In this document: one piece after another, positions 13,635 through 19,868 of the stretch
How the letters are laid out: every line of letters starts with the position of its first letter
Position numbering within the stretch: the first letter of the stretch is position 1
NCBI GenBank assembly: GCA_964389025.1
Contig: CAYMCQ010000079.1
Coordinates: forward strand, 1 to 19,868
Origin: CAYMCQ01 sp964389025
Lineage (GTDB): Bacteria > Verrucomicrobiota > Verrucomicrobiia > Limisphaerales > CAYMCQ01
Reading direction: 5' to 3'
Length of the DNA: 19,868 nt
Program-made: the position numbers and the translations under genes
The notes under the pieces: generated by a model
Seen by the model: the letters and a program-made list of their open reading frames with translations, nothing else
Told to the model about the DNA's origin: nothing
The model's database searches: none

Positions 13635-16277
13635 ATGAACCTCATGAAGTCTCCCAAAACAAATTTCGTTTTTACACTCGCCTTTTTCGGCGCGTTGTTG
13701 GCGCTCACCGGAACGTCCATGGCGCAGACTCAAAGTTTCTTCGAAAATTTCGACGCGGACGCCAGCGCAAACTGGAACTCAAACTCCATCACCGGCACCA
13801 CAACCCCTGATGCCATTGATAATCCTGCGAACTTTTATTTCGATTACAGCACCGTGGGCATTCCATCGGCACCGAATTCGACCAACGGCACCACGCGCGG
13901 ATTAAAACTTCAGGCCCAACTTGGATTAAATATCACCGCTGGAGACATTCCTTCCGGCGTCAGTGTTTCGCCAACAGGCTTTGGCGTTTCGGGTAATTTT
14001 GAAATGCGCTTTGACTGGTGGATCAACTGGAACTTTGGCAGCGGCTCGACCCAGATTGGCGGCGCTGGATTCGGCACCGCGGGCACAGGCCCGCAGGTGG
14101 GTGGGAGTTCGACGGTGGGTGGCGCAATAGCAGATAGTATTTTTTTCCTCGTAACTGGAGACGGAGGAACAACCGATGATTACCGGGTTTATTCACCTGC
14201 CTTCCTAGCCGGTGCCGGCTTGCCGGCTGATAGCGGCGTGTTTCCCGCAGGGGATCGCAATGCCAGTGGCACATATTATGTCACGAACTTTCCCGGCCAG
14301 TCTCCGCCCGCCGCGCAGACCGCGCTTTATCCACTCCAGACCGGGACAAGCCAGGACGGCTCGATGGCCTTCAAGTGGAGGGATGTGTCGCTCAAGCGAG
14401 TCGCCAACATCCTTACCTACACGATTGATGGGGTGCTCGTTGCCGTCATAGATGTGAGCACGAACGGCACACTGGGCGGAACCAACGTCCTCTTCACCCA
14501 TTGCGACATCAACTCTTCTGTTTCCACTGATACAAACAGGTTCGATATGGCGTTCAGTTTGTTTGACAACGTCAGAATCACAAACTTCCCAACTGCCGTG
14601 ATTGTGTCGTCCGCCGTCACGAACGCATCGGAGCAGGGCCCGACCACTGGAGTGTTCACCCTCACCCGCACTGCCGTCGGCGCTCCGCTCACGGTTACAT
14701 ACACCTTGAGCGGCACCGCAATCAGTAATGCGGATTATACCATTTCTCCCGCCGGTTCAGTCACTTTTGCCGCGGCTGACGCCACCACCAATGTCACTCT
14801 CACACCCATTGATGACGCCACTCCTGAAGTCACTGAGACGGCAACCCTGACCCTCAACGACGGCATTGATTACATCGGCTCGGGTGCTGCCACCGTTACG
14901 ATAGCTGACAACGAGTCGCCACAACTCACCATCACCAATGTATCCACGCAGGTCTATGAACGCACGAATGACCATGCGACTTTTAGGATTACACGCTTGG
15001 GCAACACCAATACCGCGTTCTCGGTCAATCTTTCTTTCTCGGGCTCGGCCACGGCCAATGTGGATTACTACGCCGAAGTTCCGACGGTCGGTCTCGGAAA
15101 CGAAAGCGTGACTTTCAAAGTTCATCCCATCGACGATGCTTTGGTCGAAACCAACGAAACGGTCATTTGCAGTCTGGCGGCGGCGGGCGGGGGCGAATAC
15201 ACCATCGGCTCGCCCAGCACAGCGGGGGCGGTGACGATTGTGAACGCCACCTTGCCGCCCGAAACAGTTTTATTCTCGGACAACTTTGACACGGACACTT
15301 CATCCAACTGGACACAGCGGTTCGGAAGCACCAATGGCTTTGAAGATTTCACATTCACTTTTAACTATGACTACAGCCTGGACAGCATTCCGTCGGCCCC
15401 GCATTCAACCAACGGCACCACGCGCGGCCTTAAAATGACGGTCAACAAGCTCGACTCGACGCCATTGGGCGCCGCAGGAATCAACTTCTACCCCAACGGA
15501 CAGAATTTCAGCGGAGACTACGCGCTGCGGTTTGACATGTATTTGATAGATGCCGGCGGCAACAATGCGACTGAAGGCGCATTGTTCGGCATCAACCACT
15601 CGGGCACCAAGACCAACTGGTTCCGCCTCAGCGGTGGCGGGCCGCCTCCGGGATTGACTTTCGACGGGTTGTTTTTCGATGTGCTGGCCGACAATCAATC
15701 CTCCGTCAACTCCTATGCGCTCTGGAGCCTGCCGCTGACCGGAAACAACCCGACCAAGCAGACCTTCACGTCATTTACCGGTCTGACGGGAATTTTCAAA
15801 GCGCCGCCGTGGGCTGTCGCGGGACTCCCATCCAACCTCATTCCCTCGACGAATTCAATTTGGGCGGACGTCGAAGCCAGCCAGATCAACAACGTGATGA
15901 CCTTGAAGGTCAACGGCACGCAAATCTTGAGCTATACGAACACGGGAGGAACCACCAGCGGCAACATCATGATGGGTTACGATGATCCATTTGATTCGAT
16001 CGGATTGAGCAGCTCTGCGGTCATCTATGACAACGTGCGCGTGGTTCGAATTCTCCCATACCGCATCACGAGCGTCGTGAAGTCGGGTGGCAGCATTCTT
16101 ATTGACTTCACTAGTTCCGACACGGCGAGTTCATTCAGGCTTCAATCCTCGGCGACAGTGGATGGGACATACGCGGACGACATCAGCGCGACAATCACTC
16201 AACCCAGCACCGGCACATTCCATGTGGTCGTGTCAGCTCCAACTGATTTCAGGTATTATCGGATCAGGCGTCTCTAA
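13635..16277 (+). CDS. Secreted lectin-like/Calx-beta protein, copy 2
   Basis: The 880-residue protein is a paralogue of the preceding gene with the same order of parts. They are a signal peptide (1-30, cleavage probably after SMA), a lectin-like domain (about 35-315), Calx-beta repeats (about 321-427 and 430-537), a second lectin-like domain (about 544-806) and a C-terminal module (808-880) ending YYRIRRL. Acidic Calx-beta loops are DDATPEVTET (393-402) and DDALVETNET (500-509). Residues 545-651 are encoded by DNA identical to copy 1. The middle of the first lectin-like domain (about 145-235) differs strongly from copy 1 in sequence and length, whereas its edges (NPANFYFDYSTVGIPSAPNS and FSLFDNVRITNFP) are conserved. 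It is probably exported and calcium-binding. ATG 13635 is chosen; M4 (13644) is an equally possible start. The ligand and surface attachment are unknown. Confidence 0.85.
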   Translation: MNLMKSPKTNFVFTLAFFGALLALTGTSMAQTQSFFENFDADASANWNSNSITGTTTPDAIDNPANFYFDYSTVGIPSAPNSTNGTTRGLKLQAQLGLNITAGDIPSGVSVSPTGFGVSGNFEMRFDWWINWNFGSGSTQIGGAGFGTAGTGPQVGGSSTVGGAIADSIFFLVTGDGGTTDDYRVYSPAFLAGAGLPADSGVFPAGDRNASGTYYVTNFPGQSPPAAQTALYPLQTGTSQDGSMAFKWRDVSLKRVANILTYTIDGVLVAVIDVSTNGTLGGTNVLFTHCDINSSVSTDTNRFDMAFSLFDNVRITNFPTAVIVSSAVTNASEQGPTTGVFTLTRTAVGAPLTVTYTLSGTAISNADYTISPAGSVTFAAADATTNVTLTPIDDATPEVTETATLTLNDGIDYIGSGAATVTIADNESPQLTITNVSTQVYERTNDHATFRITRLGNTNTAFSVNLSFSGSATANVDYYAEVPTVGLGNESVTFKVHPIDDALVETNETVICSLAAAGGGEYTIGSPSTAGAVTIVNATLPPETVLFSDNFDTDTSSNWTQRFGSTNGFEDFTFTFNYDYSLDSIPSAPHSTNGTTRGLKMTVNKLDSTPLGAAGINFYPNGQNFSGDYALRFDMYLIDAGGNNATEGALFGINHSGTKTNWFRLSGGGPPPGLTFDGLFFDVLADNQSSVNSYALWSLPLTGNNPTKQTFTSFTGLTGIFKAPPWAVAGLPSNLIPSTNSIWADVEASQINNVMTLKVNGTQILSYTNTGGTTSGNIMMGYDDPFDSIGLSSSAVIYDNVRVVRILPYRITSVVKSGGSILIDFTSSDTASSFRLQSSATVDGTYADDISATITQPSTGTFHVVVSAPTDFRYYRIRRL
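15268..15640 (+). repeat. Near-identical block shared with the first paralogue (copy 2)
   Basis: This matches 12317-12689 at a constant offset of 2951 bases. The first 319 bases are identical, and differences appear only at 15587 and 15626 before the alignment degrades. It encodes the start and centre of the second lectin-like domain. Confidence 0.95.
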
Positions 16278-16309
16278 ATCCCGCCTGGGCGCGAACAGCT
16301 TTCATTCAA

Positions 16310-16340
16310 GGCATCCGTGATGGACGGATGCCCTTTTTTT
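16310..16340 (+). terminator. Intrinsic terminator of secreted paralogue 2
   Basis: GGCATCCG (16310-16317) pairs with CGGATGCC (16325-16332) around a seven-base loop and is followed by C and seven T residues. The stem is the same as in the terminator of paralogue 1, but the T-run is better. It separates the duplicated genes from accA. Confidence 0.9.
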
Positions 16341-16401
16341 GCGCGCACAAGCCTGCAATTCTCCGTTGCCTCACACTTGCCGACTCATTACCTTTCACGC
16401 C

Positions 16402-17394
16402 ATGAAACATCAGCTCGACTTTGAGAAACCCATTCTGGAACTTGAAGCCAAGTTGGACGACCTCAAAAAGCATCCGGAAAAGCATTCCCTCGGCATCAGC
16501 TTCGAAGAAGAAATCCAGCAGATGGAAAAGAAAATTGCCGAGACGCGGAAACAGATTTTCTCAAACCTCACAGCCTGGCAGCGCGTCCAGCTCGCGCGCC
16601 ATCCCAGGCGCCCTTACTCGCTCGATTACATTCAATCCACCTTCACCGATTTTCACGAGCTTCACGGCGACAGGCTTTTTGCCGACGACCGCGCGGTAAT
16701 CGGTGGATTCGCCCGGCTCGATGGAAAAAAAGTCATGGTCATCGGGACGCAAAAAGGGCGCGAAACCAAGGAAAAAATCCTGCATAACTTCGGTTCCGCC
16801 CATCCCGAAGGCTATCGCAAAGCGCTTCGGCTTATGCAACTTGCCGACAAGTTCGGCCTGCCCATCATCACGCTCATTGACACTGCGGGCGCGTATCCCG
16901 GCATCGGCGCCGAGGAACGCCACATCGCCGAGGCCATCGCCGTCAACCTTCGCGAGATGACCCTGTTCCAGGTTCCGATTATCGCCGCCATCATCGGCGA
17001 GGGCGGTTCCGGCGGCGCGCTCGGAATTGGCGTGGCCGACCGCGTTTTGATTCTGGAAAACGCCTACTACTCCGTCATCAGCCCGGAAGGTTGCGCCGCG
17101 ATTTTGTGGAAAGACCGTTCCGCCTCCGCAAAAGCAGCAGAAGCCCTCAAGATCACCGCCAAAGACCTTCTCGAACTGGGGCTTGTTGACGAAATCATTC
17201 CTGAACCGCTCGGCGGGGCGCACAACGACTACGCCGCCATCGCAGCGACTTTGAAAACGCGCCTGCTCAAGAACCTCGACAAATTACAGAAACTTTCCGT
17301 CGAAGAACGATTGAAACAACGTTATGAAAAATACCGCGCCCACGGCCACTTCGTTGAAAAACAAAACGCCGTAGCTGCGGAAGCGGCTGCCTGA
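16402..17394 (+). CDS. accA: Acetyl-CoA carboxylase carboxyltransferase subunit alpha
   Basis: AccA pairs with AccD to form the carboxyltransferase that moves the carboxyl group from biotin-carrier protein to acetyl-CoA, making malonyl-CoA for fatty acid synthesis in the cytoplasm. The N-terminal helical part (LDFEKPILELEAKLDDLKK, 5-23) and the crotonase-like core are both present: HPRRPYSLDYI (67-77), FHELHGDR (84-91), GTQKGRETKEK (115-125), HPEGYRKALRLM (134-145), IDTAGAYPGIGAEER (159-173) and GEGGSGGALGIGVADR (199-214), followed by YSVISPEGCAAILWKD (223-238). The length of 330 residues is normal. ATG 16402 is chosen because it begins the standard N-terminus; the frame is open from TTG 16339, inside the upstream terminator. 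manA begins 24 bases after its stop. Confidence 0.97.
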   Translation: MKHQLDFEKPILELEAKLDDLKKHPEKHSLGISFEEEIQQMEKKIAETRKQIFSNLTAWQRVQLARHPRRPYSLDYIQSTFTDFHELHGDRLFADDRAVIGGFARLDGKKVMVIGTQKGRETKEKILHNFGSAHPEGYRKALRLMQLADKFGLPIITLIDTAGAYPGIGAEERHIAEAIAVNLREMTLFQVPIIAAIIGEGGSGGALGIGVADRVLILENAYYSVISPEGCAAILWKDRSASAKAAEALKITAKDLLELGLVDEIIPEPLGGAHNDYAAIAATLKTRLLKNLDKLQKLSVEERLKQRYEKYRAHGHFVEKQNAVAAEAAA

Positions 17395-17418
17395 TCCAGG
17401 ACATCGAGGCTGCCAGTC

Positions 17419-18399
17419 ATGCTTTACCCGCTGACATTTCATCCCATTTTCAAAGAGCGCGTCTGGGGCGGACAAAAAATCCGGCAACTTTACTCGAAGC
17501 CCGCTCCGGCGGATTTGCACATCGGCGAGTCGTGGGAAATCTCAGACCACGGTAATGACGCAAGCGTCATCGCCAACGGCCCGCTCGCCGGAAAAAGTTT
17601 GCGGTGGCTCATGGAAAATCATCGGGACGAATTGCTCGGCCCGGCCAAAGACCAGAACGGACGTTTCCCGTTGCTCATCAAAATTCTCGATGCTCAGGAT
17701 GTTCTCTCGCTTCAAGTCCATCCACCGGCATCCGTCGCCGCAAAACTTGGCGGCGAGCCGAAGACTGAAATGTGGTTTGTCGCCGATGCTGCTCCCGGCG
17801 CGGAAATATTTGTCGGGATAAAACAAAAAACTTCACGCGACGAGTTCGAGAAAAAAATCCGCGACGGTTCGGTCGCGGACTGTTTTCATCGCATTTCCGT
17901 CAAGACAGGCGACGCGATGTTCCTTCCGAGCGGACGCGTCCACGCCGTCGGCGCGGGGCTTGTGCTTTTTGAAATCCAGCAGAACGCAGACACCACTTAT
18001 CGCGTGTTCGATTGGAACCGCGTCGGGCTGGACGGCAAGCCGCGCGAACTGCACGTCGCTGAGGCGCTCGCGAGCATTGATTTCAAGGACTTTGAGCCGT
18101 CCTTGATTCAAAGCGAAATTTCGAGCGAACCGAATTTCCAATATCAACGCCTCGTCGAAAATCCGCTTTTCACAGTTGGAGTATTTAGGACCGAAGCACG
18201 GGACACCATGTTGTGCCGGGGACGGCGGATGAATATTTTGGGAGTCACGGAGGGAAAAGTCACTGTCGCCGGCGTGCCGGGCGGGTCTGCACTGACCTTG
18301 CAAGCCGGAGAGTTTTGCCTCGTGCCGTCATGTTTGGAAGCCGTCGAACTGTGGCCGGAACCGAAGTCGGCGTTTCTGCGAATTGAAGCAGGCGAATAG
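17419..18399 (+). CDS. manA: Mannose-6-phosphate isomerase, class I
   Basis: This zinc enzyme interconverts fructose 6-phosphate and mannose 6-phosphate, the entry to GDP-mannose. The 326-residue, short (Bacillus-type) cupin form shows FKERVWGG (11-18), GESWEIS (36-42), the metal-site LQVHP (98-102, with H101), KTEMW (115-119, with E117) and SGRVHAVGAG (171-180, with H175), and FEIQQNADTTYRVFDWNR (184-201) with the active-site arginine R195. It lies 24 bases after accA, so the two may be co-transcribed although they are unrelated in pathway. GDP-mannose made from its product is the substrate of the epimerase encoded at 5187-6179, which makes the link to the polysaccharide locus plausible. A role in mannose catabolism is equally possible. 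Confidence 0.95.
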   Translation: MLYPLTFHPIFKERVWGGQKIRQLYSKPAPADLHIGESWEISDHGNDASVIANGPLAGKSLRWLMENHRDELLGPAKDQNGRFPLLIKILDAQDVLSLQVHPPASVAAKLGGEPKTEMWFVADAAPGAEIFVGIKQKTSRDEFEKKIRDGSVADCFHRISVKTGDAMFLPSGRVHAVGAGLVLFEIQQNADTTYRVFDWNRVGLDGKPRELHVAEALASIDFKDFEPSLIQSEISSEPNFQYQRLVENPLFTVGVFRTEARDTMLCRGRRMNILGVTEGKVTVAGVPGGSALTLQAGEFCLVPSCLEAVELWPEPKSAFLRIEAGE

Positions 18400-18416
18400 C
18401 CGGGATTTATTTCTTC

Positions 18417-18505
18417 GCGCCTTTGCGAGAACCTCGGCGTCCTTTGCGTTGAATCGGGCATCTCAAATGTTTGGTTGCGCCTTTGCCGCGCTGTGCCTTT
18501 GCGTT
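18417..18505 (+). repeat. Intergenic cluster of CCTTTGCG-type repeats
   Basis: Four imperfect copies of a short motif, consensus about GCGCCTTTGCGTT, lie between manA and the next gene: GCGCCTTTGCG (18417-18427), CGTCCTTTGCGTT (18438-18450), GCGCCTTTGCCG (18478-18488 region) and GTGCCTTTGCGTT (18495-18504 region). Read on the minus strand they give the CGCAAAGGCGC-type repeats I recall from intergenic DNA of many environmental bacteria. The function is unknown. The frame through it is open only because it joins the following coding region. Confidence 0.65.
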
Positions 18506-18583
18506 AAAAACCCCAAACTGAATCGTCCCGGTTTGCTCCTTGTTTTTGCGCGAAAACAAGCCAATGTTGTTTCGCTAGAACGA

Positions 18584-19018
18584 ATGTCGCCCGCGCTGAA
18601 AAAATTCATCCAAAGCTGGGCCATCAACACGCTCGCAGTGCTGGTGGCCACGCAAATCGTTCGCTCCGGCATCCACTACGATTCGATCACCAGCCTGCTC
18701 GTCGCCACGCTGGTGCTCGGAATCCTGAACACGTTTTTGCGCCCGGTGCTGTTGTTCCTTTCGCTGCCTCTGCTGATTTTCACGCTCGGCCTGTTCACAC
18801 TCGTCATCAACGCGCTGCTGCTCTACTGGGTCGGCAGCCTCGTCCAAGGTTTTCGTGTGGATAGTTTCTGGTCGGCATTTTGGGGTGCGCTCATCATCAG
18901 CATCGTGTCGCTAATTTTGAATTCGGTGACTGGCACGGGCAATTCGCGCATCACGGTCCGCAAAAGCAAAGCTCCGCCCGACCGTCGCGATGGCGGCGGG
19001 CCGGTGATTGACGTGTGA
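18584..19018 (+). CDS. Phage holin family (superfamily IV-like) membrane protein
   Basis: The 144-residue protein has four predicted membrane helices (about 13-27, 36-52, 54-82 and 96-114) and a short hydrophilic, Gly/Asp-rich tail. The run GILNTFLRPVLLFLSLPL (46-63) followed by IFTLGLFTLVINALLLYWV (65-83) is the signature of the PF04020-type 'phage holin family' proteins, which are common chromosomal membrane proteins in bacteria. Despite the name there is no phage gene near it, so a lysis role is not supported; the cellular function is unknown. ATG 18584 is chosen because it starts the conserved domain; the open frame extends back to 18383, but that part reads through the repeat cluster and overlaps manA. 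Confidence 0.8.
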   Translation: MSPALKKFIQSWAINTLAVLVATQIVRSGIHYDSITSLLVATLVLGILNTFLRPVLLFLSLPLLIFTLGLFTLVINALLLYWVGSLVQGFRVDSFWSAFWGALIISIVSLILNSVTGTGNSRITVRKSKAPPDRRDGGGPVIDV

Positions 19019-19036
19019 ACGCGGAACGTGGAAAAA

Positions 19037-19651
19037 TCAATCGCGCTGGTAAGCCGCGCGCAGCGTTTTAATTCCCTTCGCGACAAAATCCTTTTCAAAA
19101 TCAGTTCGCACGGCTGACAATTCTGCCGGCGTTTCAATCAATTGAAACGCGCAATTCGCAGCAAAAACTTCGGTCATCTGCTGGAAATAATCCCGGTCGT
19201 CGGTCCGCAAAAAAACAAAACCACCGGGCTTGAGGATTTTCCGGGCCAACTCTGGAAATGCGGCGTTGATGAGCCGTCGCTCCCAATGCCTGCGCTTCGG
19301 CCACGGGTCGGGGAAATAAACGTGCAGCGCCGCGACGGATTCCGGCGGCAGAAGATATTGGATGAAATAGGACGATTCGATTCGAACGCCGCGCAGGTTC
19401 GTCAGTCCGGCGCGTTGCGCTTTGCGATCCATTTTTCGGATGCGGCCAAGCAGGCGCTCAATGCCGATGAAATTTTTTTCCGAGTGCAGCCCGGCGTATT
19501 CGACGAGGAACGAGCCATCGCCACTGCCGAGTTCGATTTCAAGCGTCTGTTTTTTTGGAAAAAGTCTTTCAGGGTCGAGTGGTTCAATAATCGAGTGAAG
19601 CTCGATTAAATTGGATGCTGCAACCGTGGGATTGGTTTTTGGAAGTTTCAA
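19037..19651 (-). CDS. trmB: tRNA (guanine(46)-N7)-methyltransferase
   Basis: TrmB methylates N7 of guanosine 46 in the variable loop of many tRNAs, using S-adenosylmethionine. Visible motifs are the cofactor loop EIELGSGDGSF (38-48), IGIERLLGRIRK (62-73), the family signature VYFPDPWPKRRHWERRL (111-127), KPGGFVFLRTDDRDY (141-155) and the C-terminal T-D-F-E-K-D-F-V-A-K-G (183-193), which corresponds to the T-x-Y-E-x-K-G substrate motif. The 204-residue length is slightly short but complete. No in-frame ATG exists before the conserved core, so the start is taken as the TTG at 19649-19651, with no clear ribosome site. It begins 17 bases after the end of a tRNA-Pro gene on the same strand and converges on the membrane-protein gene with 18 bases between stops. 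Confidence 0.93.
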   Translation of the reverse strand: MKLPKTNPTVAASNLIELHSIIEPLDPERLFPKKQTLEIELGSGDGSFLVEYAGLHSEKNFIGIERLLGRIRKMDRKAQRAGLTNLRGVRIESSYFIQYLLPPESVAALHVYFPDPWPKRRHWERRLINAAFPELARKILKPGGFVFLRTDDRDYFQQMTEVFAANCAFQLIETPAELSAVRTDFEKDFVAKGIKTLRAAYQRD

Positions 19652-19667
19652 ATCGGAAATTGGAAAA

Positions 19668-19745
19668 TGGTCGGGGCGGTGAGATTTGAACTCACGACCT
19701 CTTGTACCCGAAACAAGCGCGCTAGCCGGACTACGCTACGCCCCG
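19668..19745 (-). tRNA. tRNA-Pro (anticodon CGG), CCA encoded
   Basis: Read on the minus strand, the gene folds into a full cloverleaf. The acceptor stem is CGGGGCG with CGCCCCG, the D arm is GCGT/GCGC, and the anticodon stem is CTTGT/ACAAG with the loop TTCGGGT, giving anticodon CGG. The T arm is GTGAG/CTCAC with the loop TTCAAAT, followed by discriminator A and an encoded CCA (19668-19670). The C1-G72 pair is characteristic of bacterial tRNA-Pro. The body is 75 bases, 78 with CCA. It decodes CCG and lies directly upstream of trmB. Confidence 0.95.
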
Positions 19746-19868
19746 AACCAAGGCAGGGGAAATTGCCCGCTGGCACGGCGAATTGCAAACCGAATTATCC
19801 AATCCCTTTGTCGGTGTGCATCTGAAAGGTTCCCCCGATTATTGTTTCCAGAGGGCATCCCAATGACC

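Larger units (their letters stand above)
13519..16340 (+). repeat. Tandem duplication unit, copy 2
   Basis: Copy 2 of the duplicated promoter-gene-terminator unit, in the same orientation and directly downstream of copy 1. The terminator stems of the two copies are identical in all eight base pairs although their loops differ, and the genes share signal peptide type, domain order and C-terminus. This shows that whole transcription units, and not just domains, were duplicated. Confidence 0.8.

Noticed and set aside
18584..19018. Prophage signal from the holin-like gene
   Set aside because: The family name is misleading: these are widespread chromosomal membrane proteins, and the neighbours are housekeeping genes with no endolysin, integrase or phage structural gene.
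19746..19868. Promoter for the tRNA gene on the minus strand
   Set aside because: A GATAAT-like -10 (19794-19799) can be seen, but no -35 sits at a proper distance, and no gene or other structure could be supported in the last 120 bases.

Overview
The window looks like a chromosomal segment of a free-living, probably Gram-negative bacterium. The best guess is Verrucomicrobiota (Pedosphaera/Limisphaera-type). This is inferred from the combination of an exosortase inside an exopolysaccharide locus, large secreted Calx-beta proteins, weak or absent Shine-Dalgarno sites, and a GDP-mannose 3,5-epimerase of the plant/verrucomicrobial type. No rRNA or other taxonomic marker is present to prove it.

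Region 1 (about 60-10452) is a dense, one-direction exopolysaccharide/exosortase cluster. In order it encodes a multi-spanning O-antigen ligase/polymerase-like protein, a family 2 glycosyltransferase, a heptosyltransferase-like family 9 glycosyltransferase, a WecG/TagA/CpsF glycosyltransferase, a class I methyltransferase, a GDP-mannose 3,5-epimerase, an exosortase, an EpsI-type exosortase-associated protein, a polyprenyl glycosylphosphotransferase and a UDP-glucuronate decarboxylase. Several genes overlap or are separated by only a few bases, so most are likely co-transcribed. A plausible extra promoter lies in front of the exosortase. Together they would start a sugar chain on undecaprenyl phosphate, supply unusual nucleotide sugars (GDP-L-galactose or GDP-L-gulose, and UDP-xylose), extend and methylate the chain and polymerise or ligate it. 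The exosortase pair would process PEP-CTERM-type surface proteins encoded elsewhere.

Region 2 (about 10512-16340) is a tandem duplication. Two paralogous transcription units, each with its own promoter-like element, a secreted protein of about 900 residues and a matching hairpin terminator, lie head to tail. Each protein has a signal peptide, a lectin-like (concanavalin A-like) domain, two Calx-beta repeats, a second lectin-like domain and a conserved C-terminal module. A 319-base stretch is identical between the two genes although the flanking sequence has clearly diverged, which points to gene conversion.

Region 3 (16402-19745) is housekeeping: accA and manA (24 bases apart), a small four-helix membrane protein of the phage-holin-like family preceded by an intergenic CCTTTGCG repeat cluster, and, on the opposite strand, a tRNA-Pro(CGG) gene immediately followed by trmB. 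ManA makes mannose 6-phosphate, the precursor of the GDP-mannose that the epimerase in region 1 would use. The last 120 bases hold no gene that I can recognise.
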